In this document: positions 13,392 to 26,810 of the stretch, piece after piece
Position numbering within the stretch: the stretch's first letter is position 1
Layout of the letters: the number at the start of each line of letters is the position of its first letter
Assembly: GCA_034620365.1 (NCBI GenBank)
Contig: JAQGEQ010000071.1
Span: forward strand, 2,790,001-2,854,000
Direction: 5' to 3'
DNA from: Pegea sp. RAD2-039
Taxonomy: Eukaryota > Chordata > Thaliacea > Salpida > Salpidae
DNA: 64,000 nt
Notes under the pieces: generated by a model
Seen by the model: the letters and a program-made list of their open reading frames with translations, nothing else
Database searches by the model: none
What the model was told of the DNA's origin: nothing
Translations under genes and position numbers: made by a program

Positions 13392-15467
13392 TTTCAGAAA
13401 GTAGCCTCATGAATGAGATATTTTGAAAATTAATCAACAGAGAAGATTTATTTCTTTGTAATCTAAGCAACACAAATCAATAATTAAAATATCAAAAATA
13501 ATTATAAATTAGGTAGATAGCTTTTAAATTCAAAGTTGAGCTTTAGAACTTTATTGGTAAAAATAATGAAGATTTATCAAACAAAATAGAAATTATAGCT
13601 AAAAAAAACTATATTTTTATTCTTAATAACATTTATTAATAAAATTATATCAAAGTTATATAAAACTTCAACTATTTATGCACTTTATGAGCTATCAGAA
13701 GCATATTTATAAATTAAAGACCTATTTTATAAGTCTTACATTAATTTTATAAAAATCTTTGTTATTTGTCAAATAATTATTCAAACAAAATAGTAAAAAG
13801 ATTGCAAGCTTATCAACAATTGCATCCACTGCTACAAAAAAGTATAAAATTAAAACAAATTATTTTAAAATAATAAATTATTAAAGGTAGTAATAAAACA
13901 TTAAAAGGTAGTATTCAAAGGATAACTTAAACAATATGAGAAAAAAATTAAATACCAATATATTGAATACTATTAGGTGAGAATTCAAAAAAACACTGAA
14001 TGAAAAACGACGTCAGAAATAATATTATATATATTTGTAAAAAACGTCTCAAATAACAAAGCTTAATGTAGACATATGTTTAAAGTTTATGTTATGATTC
14101 AACGCATGACTCATTTCAGATATTTATAATAATATCGATAATTGTAATATACTTTGAAAATATTTTGCATTAAAATAGATAATTATTTTAAATATTATTG
14201 TCCAAGCCTGAAGAATCTAAATTACTTAGTATAATGACTAAATTAAAAGTTTATGTTTTTAGATGGTCATAAAGGACTGAGAAGAGACTTTTACTTTACA
14301 ATTATTTTCTAAGCATCAAAAATTCGAGTTCAAAATAAAATATTTTTGACCAACATTGATATGTAATATTGTATCTTACAAAGACTACTGAAAGATTTGG
14401 AACTCACTCAGATGGTTGAGCAAAAAGTTTTTTTTGAAAAAAGTAAGACATAAAGACAACTCAGTTTTGAGAATAAAGATGTGACACTATTAGGAGCGGA
14501 AATAGAAGCCACAATAAGAATTGAAAATAACACACTGACGATATAAAGTTATGCTTAATAGCTTTACAATCAAAAGAAACTTTAGAAATATGATAGTAAA
14601 AACGGTCCCAATCATAGAAGCTTTGGCTAAAAGTATAAACGTTAGACTCCAAAAATGTTGGATTTGAGGCAAAAAAAACAAACTCCAAGCATACATCTTA
14701 AATTAGTCTCTATGCAACCATGAATGTTGTAAGTCAAAAAAGGATTAGAGCGGTACTAGGTACAAATTTACTCTCTTTTTAAGCTGTGATATGGTACAAA
14801 AAGATTGATTTTTTAAATCTTTTATGGTTAAGTAGGAAGATGAAAAATGAAGAAAAGGAGTAAGTATAGATGACCCGATATCATTCTCTTTCTTGATCTA
14901 TCTAGCATATACGTTTTTATCTATGGTTTTTTCTTGTTTTTGAATCATTATACCTACTTGGAGGTATTTTGGTAATATCCAAACTGTTTATACATTTTTA
15001 TGGTATCTGTAACTAATACGTAGAGAAATTATACTTTTAAACTTTGAAAGTTGAAAAATGTGTAGATTTTGCTATCAAAAATCACAACTTCAAGAGTATT
15101 AAAATTAAAATATTCAATAAATTTTATTAAAATCTTATTTTCTTATCATTTAAAAAAAAAATAGTTATTATTTCTTAAATAAATACTTGCGCTATCAGTT
15201 TTTTAAAAAAAATTTTCACATTTTTAATGTGTGTCATAATTGTATGACATTAAGAATTTGTTTTTAGTTCAAAGTTTGAGTTAAATATTTTATATCAGAG
15301 TTTTAGAGTCTCTTTAATAAATAGCTTTATTTAACTTAAGCTCATTGTTTAATTTGTAAACACAAATTCAGTTTTATATAAATGATAATATGTTATAAGT
15401 TTGTAAACCATTTTTATTCATAATTTCTTTGTTTTTAATCAAAGCATAGTTTGTTAATTTAATCAAA
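13392..15467. other. Divergent intergenic region, INPP4 / MARS1
   Basis: About 2.1 kb between two genes transcribed away from each other, so it should carry both promoters. It is AT-rich. The short open stretches here show no recognisable protein. I could not place a TATA box or transcription start with confidence. Confidence 0.5.
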
Positions 15468-18400
15468 ATGATAAAAGTTGAAGGAGATTGTTCTCCGGAG
15501 TCCCTAAAAGTTTTATTTGCTCTTAATCAAAATCAACAAAAATTTTCCTTCAAATCTGCTGGTAAGAGTTCTATTTCATCAAAAATGTTTTATAATGTTT
15601 ATTTATATTTTTTTTATATAACTTAATGTTTTTAAATCTTATTTTATATTTGTTATTCTATGTAACAAGATTGATATTATAGAAGTTAAACATTCTACTT
15701 TTTATTCAACAAATAATAAATTTATTAGATACAAATGGTTTTGGAATTGAAGTTCAGTTTTCTTCTGGATTTTCTTTGACCTCATCAAATGCTGTTGTCA
15801 GGTATAAGTCAGACCAACTTTTAAAGACTGGTTGTTTTACAAATTTGTTTGAAAATAATCAATTTTATGAAAATAATATTGTGTTTTTTCAAAATATTTT
15901 TCACCATATAATTTTAGAGTAAATTATGCTTTGTTACTATCAATGAATTTATTTTTATGATAAAATTACTTGTTCATATTAAGATTAGTTTTAACTTACA
16001 AAATCAGATATTTGCTTTCACAAGAAGAGTGTATGGAAGTATTAGATTGGCTTGAATGGGAATTTGCTTTATTGCGTCCTTTAGTGGTAGATGCTATCAA
16101 AAAATCTAAAGATGTTGTAAATTTAGATTTAGATGATTTCAAATGCTTAAAAACAGCCTTTAAATTGATGAAAGCTTCAAATACAATGGTGTTAACTGTA
16201 AGTTTCATATCTAATGTACTCATGAAAAATTGATTAGTAAATTAGTCTAATTTTCTACAAGTGTATAATACTTTGTACTTTTTATTGTTTTATATAGTCT
16301 GGTTACTTTTTATCATTAAATTAGTCTAAATTTGATGATTATATAGAACTATTTTGATGTGTTTAAAATTTATTTATTTATTTATTATAATAAATGTGAA
16401 GGAGGGTGCCTAAAGAGAGCACCTCTCGCTAACACACATTCTCACAAATTAGATCTATTTGACGTGGATGTAATCTGTTATTTTTCAAATAGAACAAAGT
16501 ACTAAGATGTGTATTTGGTTGTTGTCTCTCACCTTTGTTTGAAATAAGAAAAATTGTTTCTGAAACCGATTTTACTCTGTTAAGGAGTTTTTATGATGAG
16601 TTTTCCTCAACAGAAAGCTTCTCACAATCTTGGAAAATCATATCACAAGATATAAAAGCTTTTGAAGTAATTAAGTTTGTAGCAAATTGTTCTAAATAGT
16701 TTGTAATTTATTAAACATTAATCATAAAAAGATTAAATTATTTAACCAACTTTTTATTTTTATTAGAAATACTTTAGTTCAAAAATTGATATTAAAGCTC
16801 AACAAAATGAAAAAAGTTCTCAACCAGCAGTAGAAACAACTGAAACAACAGTAAGTTTCATTTCCTTAAAAATTTTAACTGTTGCAATACATCTCATCTT
16901 CTTGTTTTTAACATTTAGTAAAATTTGTTTATGATTTTTGAATAAAATCTAATTGATATAAAACCTTCTGTAGTCATTGATCTCCAGTGAAGAAATCGTT
17001 AAAAGTAAAAATGCTTGGTTGAGTACGACTGTGTTCGAAAAGAAGCAATTCAAAGAGGCTCCCATGTAATTTTGTTATTTGTTTACTGATAAATCATAAA
17101 CTAATTTTGATAAATCATAAAGCCTGCCTATTCCTGGAGAGAAAAATGTGTTGATCACTTCGGCATTACCATATGTCAACAATATCCCTCATTTAGGGAA
17201 TATTATCGGATGTGTACTGAGTGGTGATGTCTTTGCAAGGTATGTTTCAATCCAACAATTCTTTTTAATTTACATTTCGTTTGATTATTAGATATTGTCG
17301 TAATCGTGGCTGGAATACTCTTTATGTTTGTGGAACTGATGAATATGGAACAGCCACTGAAACAAAAGCTGCACAAGAAGGATGTACACCAAAACAAGTT
17401 GGTAATTATTGCTGCTGCTGAATATTTAATTGGTTTGATTTTTGTAGATTTGTGACAAGTACAATAAAATTCACAAAGAAGTTTACGAATGGTTCAATTT
17501 AAGTTTCGATATTTTTGGTCGAACAACTACTGAGAAGCAAACGAAGTAGGTTTAAGGTGAAATCTGTTGGAGAAGCTGAACTAATGGTTTCTATTTGCAG
17601 AATCAGTCAAGGTATCTTCTGGAAGTTACACGAGAACGGTTACTTGAGTGAAGAGACAGTTGAGCAGTTGTTCTGTGAGAGTTGCGATCATTTCCTAGCT
17701 GACAGGTGATCTCTTCATCTATTTCAAACATCAAACTGATCAAATCTTTAGATTTGTTGAAGGAATCTGTCCATTGTGTTCTTATGAAGATGCAAGAGGA
17801 GATCAGTGCGATGCTTGTGGTAAACTCATCAATGCAATCGAACTCCAGGTTCTCTTCTCATCTTCTTCTGACCTTTCATCTCATCTTTGTTGTCATAGAA
17901 ACCTCGATGTAAGATCTGCTCTAGGACCCCCCACTCAAAGTTTTCTCAGCATCTTTTTGTCAATTTGAATCAGGTTGGTTGCATCCCTTTTCTTCATCTA
18001 TCTTTGACTCCTCATCTTCTTCTAGCTTGCACCCAAACTTCGTCAATTCCTCGACGAATCTTATAAAAATGAGGGTTGGTCTTCAAATGCGAAATCAATC
18101 ACAGAAAGCTGGTTGAGAGATGGTCTAAAACCGCTAAAACCGCGTTGTATCACTCGTGATCTTAAATGGGGAACTCCTGTCCCTTTAGAAGGATTCACTG
18201 ACAAGGTAACCCTCGACCTTTCGCATCACAAACTTGTTGTTATCTCTTCTACGATGTAGGTCTTTTATGTTTGGTTCGATGCTCCTATTGGCTATCTTTC
18301 AATCACTGCTAACTACACTGACCAATGGGAGAGCTGGTGGAAGAATCCGAAGGTTGCCGCATCATATTTCATTCATAACTTTAATTAATCTGTAATAATT

Positions 18401-20026
18401 ACAAATAGGACGTCCAATTGTATCAATTCCTGGGCAAGGACAACGTCCCCTTTCACAGTGTGGTCTTCCCCTGTACTTTACTGGGTGCTTGTGACAATTA
18501 CACTTTAGTGAATAGTTTGAATGCAACAGGTGACACAACTCCTTGCATCTTTCGAAACGTGTTTCATCTCGTTTCGATTTTGTAGATTATTTGAATTATG
18601 AAGGAACTAAATTCTCAAAAAGCCGAGGAGTAGGTGTGTTTGGTGACCAAGCTGCTAGAACTGGCATAGGTTTCAAAACTCCTCATCCCAACCAAGTTGT
18701 TTCAACTGACTTCTTCAACTTTTGTTTAGATTCCGACATCTGGAGATTTTATCTTCTATTTGTCAGACCCGAGACTACAGACAGTCAATTTTTTTGGGAT
18801 GATTTCATGTTGAAGAATAACTCCGAACTTTTAAATAATTTAGGAAACTTCATCAACCGGTGAGCAGCTCCCATTATCTTCATCTTCCTCATCAATTGTT
18901 CTTTCAGATCTTTAAAGTTTGTTGCAATATTTTATGAGGGTCATGTACCTCCTGTTGATCTTGAAGATGCTGATTACAAACTGATGGCTCTTGTAAATCG
19001 GGAAGTAAACTCCTACATCAGTGATATGAATAGAATCAAGTAGAATCCTAATCTTCCATTTTTTCTTCTAACTCACAATCTATTTTAGGATTCGTGACTC
19101 TCTGAAGCGAATTCTTTCTATTTCAAGATTAGGGAATCAATATCTACAAGAGCATCAACCCTGGAAGTTACTTAAAGCTGGTGACAGTGAAAAGTCAGTT
19201 CCTCTTTTTACAACTCCAACTTCCCTTCTATCTTCTTCTACTTGTTCCAGACGTCGTGCCGCGACTATCACACACGTGGCTGCCAACTTGGGTTGTTTCA
19301 TCTCTCTTCTACTTGAACCTTTTATGCCATCTACATCAGCTGCTATATGGAATCAAGTTAATATTGATTTGAAAGATGTTCCGATGCTCAAATCTGACGC
19401 CAGTTTTATTCAAATTTTGAAACCAGGACATCAAATTAATAAAGTAACTCATCGATTTTTTAGTGTAGCTTCAAGGCTTGAACTTTTCGAGTGTTTTTAA
19501 CATTTCTACTTCATAAATCTCGTTGAAGTCTATTATTCTTCTGTTAAAATGTTTTAAATATTTTATTAAGTAGCTTCTAATTACTGATCTTTTGATTGAT
19601 GTTTACAGCCAAACCCGTTGTTCAAGAAACTAGATGAAGCTCAATTGAAAGCTTTCAAGGAACAATTTGCTGGTGAGCAAGGAGGTGGAAAAGATGAAAA
19701 GGCAAAACAGAAACCTAAAAAGAAAGCAACGCCAGCTCATACTGCTGATATTTCACCAAAGTCAGCTGCAGAAGTTGCTGAAATTGAAAGTCAAGTCAGC
19801 AAGCAGGTAACTTCTCATCCTCCTTGTATTTCGAATATTTTCATCTTTGTAATTTTAGGGAGAACTTGTCAGAAAATTAAAAAGTGAAAAAGCAGATCCA
19901 TCTGACATCAAAAAAGAAGTTGAAAAGTTGCTAAGTTTAAAGAAAGAAGTACTTTTAGCGAAGGGCGAAAGTCCTTCGGATGTCCCAAAGAAGTCCAAGA
20001 AGAAGAGCAACAAAAAGAAGAAGTAG
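15468..20026 (+). CDS. MARS1: Methionyl-tRNA synthetase, cytosolic
   Basis: Charges tRNA-Met in the cytosol. Exons: 15468-15561, 15729-15801, 16008-16197, 16493-16666, 16767-16850, 16974-17065, 17123-17239, 17292-17397, 17448-17545, 17601-17705, 17752-17848, 17899-17973, 18026-18205, 18260-18352, 18409-18529, 18586-18669, 18730-18859, 18908-19039, 19089-19193, 19251-19443, 19609-19806, 19859-20026. They total 2709 nt, 902 aa, almost the human length (900). Order: N-terminal GST-like domain (four exons), catalytic core with the HIGH-class signature [11 protein letters not shown], zinc-type CPLC and CDAC pairs, KMSKS-loop equivalent KFSKSRG, anticodon-binding domain, and a C-terminal WHEP-like helix hairpin with a lysine-rich tail. 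Mid-gene introns are 46-60 nt; the early ones are longer and one contains a LINE fragment. The intron at 18670-18729 is 60 nt and has no in-frame stop, so retention would add 20 residues next to the KFSKS loop. Confidence 0.97.
16371..16470 (-). mobile_element. 3' end fragment of a CR1-like LINE in a MARS1 intron
   Basis: The run tttatttatttatttatt followed by ataataaatgtgaaggaggg and gagagcacctctcgctaacacacattctcacaaat is matched almost base for base at 33602-33690. On the minus strand this reads as a unique 3' UTR ending in a (TAAA)n tail, as expected of a 5'-truncated non-LTR retrotransposon copy. The similarity fades at about 16470, some 20 nt before the MARS1 exon that starts at 16493. 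Confidence 0.75.
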
Positions 20027-20113
20027 TAATTAGCAAACGTTTTGTGGTGGGATTTAAAGGACTTTTTTGTTTCAATTTATCGATAATTATTATATTTATC
20101 ATTTCTTTTAGAC

Positions 20114-20119
20114 AATAAA
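20114..20119 (+). promoter_or_regulatory. Polyadenylation signal AATAAA of MARS1
   Basis: Canonical hexamer 88 nt downstream of the MARS1 stop codon at 20024-20026. Confidence 0.5.
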
Positions 20120-23100
20120 TTTTAACTATTTGCTTGAAAGGAAACTTTCAACTAACAAATTAGTCTGATTTCAGCTTTGTTGCATGTTCGATTTTTGTCT
20201 TTTAGCAAAGATTTTTCGTGCTGAATAAATCCTGAACAAATAAAAGTACATGAACTTAATGTTTTTATATTAAATACTATTTGAAATGTTTACTAACTAA
20301 ATTCAAAAGTATAAAAAGTCAGAAACTCGTTTAGAAAATGATTCATAAAAGATACTTATATGCAGGGCTACTTCTAGTCAAAGTTTATTTAATATACCAA
20401 AGTAGTTGTTGCACTTCGAAGTTTTCGAACTTTTTTTAAATATTTGATATTTAGTTTGAATCATTTTTATTCTAATTGAAAATTGTTGTTGGAGTCATTT
20501 TGATACATAATAAACTCTTGTGTTAAAGTTAGTGTTACAACGAAACTATCCTTGCTATTTCACTTAAGATGATAATGATATAAATAGTTTAATAACCACC
20601 ATATGGGTCTCATGATATCTGTAATGGGACTATAATCGATAGTGAAAATTTGTTTCAATTTAGTTGAATATAATTGCTTCAAAAAGTATTTTTATTTTTT
20701 CATTTAGAAAACTAATTTATTTACTGAAGTAAAAGTGAAAGATTTGATTAATTGATATTTTTCATCTCATTTGAAACCATCTTGGCCTTCTATGCTAACA
20801 AAATCTAAGATTTTTATATCAGAAAATTTTTATATTAGAAAATAATAATAAGATATTATCTTACTAAGTAAAAAATTAGTAAGTTAGTTGTTCAAATAAA
20901 ACTCAAAGCTTATGTTGTCACGTGTTTACCCAAAACTAAAGCTGTTTAATTGTTAGAAAAAGGAAATACGTTAAGTTCAACAAACAGTATTTAAAGATCG
21001 TTTTACTTTTCTAGCATACTATGTTTCTGCCTAGGTGTAAATAGTGCAACTTCAAATTAGAAGAAAAACATGAAACTTGAAAAATAGTTTTTATAATAAA
21101 TGACAAGCTAATTGTTCTGTAGTTATTTTATGTCAAAGCTTCCCAAGATTTATCAAATTTGGAAACTTATTGTGTAATATTATAATAAAATACATAAAAT
21201 TACTCAGAAAACTATTTTTAATTATTAAAACAAACGTTGAAAAGTGCAAATATTTTCAGGAGAAACAAAATTACTTCTCAATAAAGATTAAGAAACGCTT
21301 CTAAGAGGCTATAATTGGGATGGAAGCTATTGAGTTAAAATATTGATTTGAAAGAAAATTATAACTAGTTTTATTCAGTAGTTTTGATCAGCAAAACCTA
21401 ATATTTTGAAAAAATATTGCTTGTAAACATTTTTAACGAATGTTGTTTAAAATGTTTTTTGTTTAACATTTGGGAGTTTTTTTGTTCAAAATAATTCAAA
21501 GCACATTATGACTGGATGTCGTTAGAGCTTTTCAAACGTTTAGTTAAGCTTGTAGTTTGATGTATTTCATTTTTTATGAAAAAGCAGCGATTTGTAAATT
21601 TAATTTACTAACAAGTCACCTAATTTCAAAGTTAAGCAATTGTTTATTTTTTTGTTGAAAATTATTTTAGTTTAATTGCTGCTTGAGTGCCTCATATTTG
21701 ATATTTATTCATGTAGTTTTTATTTTATTATCCAGATCAATTTTTTATTCACTGCAATCTTTACTAGTTTTAGCTAAGTATAAGATTTAGATAAATTACC
21801 AAGATTCCATTTTTTATGTTTCAATAATTCAAAATATTTCATAATGTTATTATACTTCAAGTATAATTAGTTGTAAAGTGCATAATTATATAGTTATAAT
21901 TGTTTTATTAACAAATATTTATAAAATGATAATAATTAGGCCTATTGATGGTTCTCAATAATCATTTTTCCAAAATATTAGTTTTAATTAAATTAAATTT
22001 TTGTTTATTGTATTTAAGATCTAAGAAATGGATTCAAACTATATTATGAGCTTGCATCTCCATAATTTTTTGTGTTTTTCAGTCTTTTAAATGACAAAAC
22101 AAACCTAAAAATTCAATAGCATGTTAATATTTTTAAAATAAATATAAAAACACTTTCTATGTATCAAAATTATAGTTAATAAATAGATAAATTATATTTT
22201 TATTCAATTTTCTTTAAGAATCTTTTGATCAATACATAACTGATTTTAAAATTCATTTTTATCATCAACAAAACGGATCAAGTCAAGCTTATCAAATCAC
22301 AAAATAGTTGTAAGCCAAAAAAGGTATACTATAACTTTCATGAAGCTTAAAAAACAACTTTATGATAGCTTTTTGAATATTTAAGTATTTTAAGGTGAGA
22401 TGTGAAATAATTACAAGCTTATAACTCAGCTTTGTCACTTTAAAGACTGAGCACAATATAAATAGCAACTCTGAGCTATCTAACACAGTGAAACAGGTCT
22501 TCTTAACATTAATCCAAGTTCCCCGTTTCTCTAATCAGTCTAGGCAAGAGATCATCAATTCAACTTTAACATATGCGGCCAAATAATCTTCTGTTTTTAT
22601 TGCACTCTCCCCTACCAAATAAGTTACCATGCACTGACTTGGCTCTTGGGGCTCATCCTTCTCGTTACTCTGTAGGGAATGAAAATCTTCCTATTTGAGT
22701 CCAGATCCCTCAACATTTCCTTCCATCTCGATAACAACGTTTGTACATCGTATTAGCCTCCAGCAATTCATCTCTCTTCACTCTACCAGCATTCTTACTT
22801 CTATCTACAAAGTTTTGTGAGAATCCTGACTTTCAAAGCCAATCCGGCAAGTTACGTCCTTGAGGTGTTCTTCGAAGCTAAAGAATCTTGAGTGAGGAAA
22901 GAATCCCTTCATTTACAGCTACATCACTCGCAGCGCATTCTACAGTGGCTGGTAAAGCTTCATCAATGGCTTATAATGCTGGCAATGTCCTCTTTGTTCT
23001 CCTTAAAATTCTAAATCTCTCTTCCTCTTATAGGAAACTGATGGACTTTCAGGGATTGATTTCTGTTCTTCAAACCTTCGTAGATAATTCTCGAAAATTT

Positions 23101-23648
23101 CATTTAGTTTCTTTACATATAACCATTCCAGCTTCTTCATAAGTTTGACAGAAATTGACTCGTCGGAAACTTAAATGCGATAATTTCGACGTCATCACCA
23201 ACTTGAAATCACCAAAAACAACATTTCTTGTAATTCTAACACTAAACTCATTGCTGCTGATAATAAGTTTGTTGGATGCCCTTCTATGCATCATATCACT
23301 GAAACTTACATCAATAGAAGAATCGAGATAGAAGCGTAACGTTAAGTTAAAAATGTGCTTCTGCATCCTTTGAAACCTCAGAGTAGAATATTAGAAGTAA
23401 AAGTTCTCTTTGTACACTGCTTCAAAATGATATGAGGCTAAAAGTACATTTTTCAAATGATTTATTTGATGCTTCAAGGTTGTTTAACATCTTTTAGTTT
23501 AATTTTTGTTCAAATGATGGTTTATTTGATACATCAAAAGCAGAAAGTTTTTAATTAAAATTTCAAACTAAACTTTTCAGATTTTCTTTTAATGACTTTT
23601 ACAAAATATTAATATTAGAGAGAATTTTATGAAATTTTGAATAAAAAA
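20120..23648. other. AT-rich spacer with a higher-GC island at about 22500-23400
   Basis: 20.1-22.5 kb is featureless AT-rich DNA. From about 22500 to 23400 base composition rises clearly and short frames open on both strands, but each is interrupted by stops and none matches a family I know. It looks like a decayed insertion or pseudogene of unknown origin rather than a working gene. Confidence 0.4.
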
Positions 23649-24224
23649 ATGAATACTTCAAGTGATTGTGACAGAAGCTCATATTCTACATCTAAAAGAA
23701 ATTTGAGTTCGTATTCAGTGGTTCAGAGCACTGTTCGAGATGTTTTTCGGATTCAGCAAGACGCTCTAAGACAAATCCGAGGTGTAGCTGAAAAGCAAAG
23801 ATTAAATCATGTCTTAAAAATCGATTTTGAGAAGTGTAAAAATGAATTAGAACAAGAAAAACTGAATCATTCCAAAACTAAGATTGAACTCGTCAAATCG
23901 AACGAAAAAGTTGATTTTTTGACAGAAGAAAATGAAATTTTAAAGCAACAACTGAAGAAAGAACGGATGGCACATGAGAATACAACTAAAGCTCTCCATG
24001 CAAAATCTTACCGAGAATCAACTCGAACAGATTTCTTACATCAAAAGTGTTTAGAAGCAAAAGAAATTCTTGACAAACAGCAAAAAGAACTTGAGGAAAA
24101 ACAAACTGAAATCGAATTACTAAAGCAGAAGTTAAAAGTTCAACAAAATACTCATAAACAAACCTTGGAAGAAATTGATCTTAGTAAGATGCAGCAGAAT
24201 TATTTTGCTAAATCTTTAAAATAG
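23649..24224 (+). CDS. SPATA24: SPATA24-like coiled-coil protein, single exon
   Basis: 191 aa, close to human SPATA24 (about 205 aa). The ATG at 23649 is the first methionine codon of the frame. After a serine-rich N-terminus (residues 1-25), nearly all the rest is heptad-rich coiled coil. Alignment by eye to SPATA24 holds over the whole length: VRDVFRIQQDALRQIR near residue 30, SKTKIELVKSNEKVDFL, NEILKQQLKKERMAHEN, then EIELLKQKLKVQQNTHKQ and a C-terminal MQQNYFAKSL. In mammals the protein is testis-enriched and binds chromatin/TBP-like factors. What it does here is unknown. No introns were seen; a TATTAG acceptor-like site upstream (about 23616) could end a 5' UTR intron. It stands alone between MARS1 and GTPBP10. 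Confidence 0.72.
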   Translation: MNTSSDCDRSSYSTSKRNLSSYSVVQSTVRDVFRIQQDALRQIRGVAEKQRLNHVLKIDFEKCKNELEQEKLNHSKTKIELVKSNEKVDFLTEENEILKQQLKKERMAHENTTKALHAKSYRESTRTDFLHQKCLEAKEILDKQQKELEEKQTEIELLKQKLKVQQNTHKQTLEEIDLSKMQQNYFAKSLK

Positions 24225-26810
24225 TTTTTTTAGTTTTTGCTTTTTTTCTTGCTGTGGGAAATTTTCATGACAATTTGATTTTTATTAAAGTTTAATAGAA
24301 AATTGTATGATGTTTGATTTTAGTTGATTTACTGTCAATTTATTTCCTTTTGTTGATTAACTTATTTTTCTAAAATTCTTCTCTCGTTTTAAATCAAAAA
24401 ATTATATTCTTCTATTGGTATTATTCAGACTAAATTATAAAATAAAAATATTTCAGTTTTTGCTAATAGTATTTATATTAAAACGTAAATACATAAAAAA
24501 TATTACTTTAATAAATACTTCTACATCTGAATTTAATCAGCACTATTTTATTTGTAAATTCACTTTCAATCATTAGCTTATAAAACGTCCAAATATTTTA
24601 AATTTTTGTTCTCTTTAGTTCTATTCTAGTTTTTAAGTCGAAGTTTTAAAGATTCTGTTTCGTTCTTGTTTAATAAAATCAAACATTTTTTATATGTTAT
24701 GCTGAAATCCGATGTTTTAGTTTTAAAAAGATTATTATTTGATTTAATTTGAATATCAACAGAAACTATTTCAAATATCAAGTTTTGATGTAGTGATGTA
24801 ATGAAAAACATTCATTTTTAATATGTCAAAAGGAATATGTACAAGCAACTGAAAGATTTTCTATAAAAGAACATAATCTACGTCTTAATCAACACAATAG
24901 TTTACTTTCTCAAACATACAACTGCTGTAAGTTGGTTCGATAAAAATTTTTAGAAAAAGTTATTCAGAATTCATACGGTTCAACTTTATTTGCTTTTTAA
25001 ATGAGTATTATATTCATATCATAATGCTGAATCTTGCCAGATGTAGATTATGATTTGGTATTTAATCTGTTGTGATATGTAGAAACTAGACGATTTCAGA
25101 TAAATTGACAAAAAGTAGAAAACATTTCAAAACTTTTAGAAATTGTAAATAAATAGTTATTAAAATGATTCATCTTGATATTCTATAAAGATTTTATAAA
25201 GATATTAACCCTTTAAAGATCGTTTTCCAGGCAAACTTTCCTCAAATCCTTAAACTTTCTTTTCCTTCGTTTAAATTCCATCTCTATAAACTTAATATAA
25301 AATCCCTCCAATATCGACGCCTTTTTTCGATCTTTAATTTAAAATCATTAATGGTTTTTGTCATTTCAACTTTAATGATTTTTTTCAGATCGTAACTTTT
25401 CATATGTCCTCAGAGGTTTGAGATTCAGAGATAAACTCAATTAACAACTTTAATAACATTCAATGGACTGACAGCTTTTTAATTGAGTAATCTCGATCTA
25501 GTATTATTTCTACTCCATCACTATATCAAAATATGTTACCCCTTTTAAAAAATTTGTCAAATAAATATGATTTAAGTAATTTTTTAACGAGAAATATACA
25601 ATGCTGCCAATTTCTATAATTCTTCTCTTATTTTCTACTTTTGATTTATAACTTATATCTACTTATTTCTCTGCAGTGTTTCTATTTTTTAGATTATAAT
25701 GGTAAACTGTCATACCTTAAACTTTTAATTATCTTTTTGCTCATATTGTATTTTTTTGCTATAAAAGCTATAAATATAAAGCTATAAATTTACCATTGGC
25801 AGCCATGTGTTGAATAAATAAATACAAAATAATTTTTAATGCAAGAACATTAATTCAACATACATTCAGAGTAAAGAAAAGATAACTAGTAAGCAGCTGA
25901 ATATATCCTGTAATCAGGCAGGTTTTATATACAATTATAATGATTAGTTCTTAAATTCTGAGTAATATTCTATGTACATAGTATAGGATATATTAAGTAT
26001 CTTTCAAAATTAGTTAAAATCTTTTTTTTTAATGTTCAAAATTATAATTTATTAAATTTTAGTGATTTTTTAAAGTCTGTGACAGTTCAAAGAAGTTTTT
26101 TAAATTTATTCATAATTTTAATGTAAGAAAATTTTCTCTATTCAAAGTCTATCAACAATTAATTAAGTTTGTATTGGAATATAGCTTTACCCTTATTCTG
26201 TTTATATACATCGGCTGTTAAACATATTACTTTTTGATTAACAAAACACTCCAGTCCACACCTTATGCGTCTTATTCGCCTAATTTCATTACAAGCTTAC
26301 ATCAGGATCATCCTGCTGATTTGTTTATTTATTTTCTCACCTAAATTTAGATTAGATGTATGTATAGATGCTTCACGTCCGCGTTTCAGATTGAAGATCG
26401 CTTCTTCAGTAAATTTCTTATTAACACTTTATCATGATCTCCTATCACGTGATCTTCACAGTCCGCCATCCGTGTTGGGTTAAAAATGTAAGATGTTCTC
26501 ATATTTGTGTCCCAAATCCCGATCACACACGCCAATGTGCTTGCCCTGAAAATCTTCTGTTGAAAGGAGACATATGTGGTAAGTGATGAAGAGCAGAAGT
26601 CAATGAAGCAGAACTGACGGAAGATCTTTTAGTTAAATGATCTTCATGCAAGAAAAATGATTTTTCGTGTAAGATGACTTGAGTACTTCAAAAGGATGAA
26701 TAAATAGCTTATAAAGTTTTGTAAAAGATTTGCGCAGTTTCGTTCGAGGTACTTTTATCTCTAAGCACTCACATTCAAGTTTTATACTTTATTTAATTCT
26801 ATCAATTAAA
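24225..26810. other. Intergenic region before GTPBP10
   Basis: Mostly AT-rich without a supportable gene. A less AT-rich patch at about 26230-26760, directly upstream of GTPBP10, contains E-box/CRE-like words (cacgtgatc) and a short open frame at 26265-26483 without recognisable similarity. It may be the promoter or an unannotated first exon. Confidence 0.4.
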
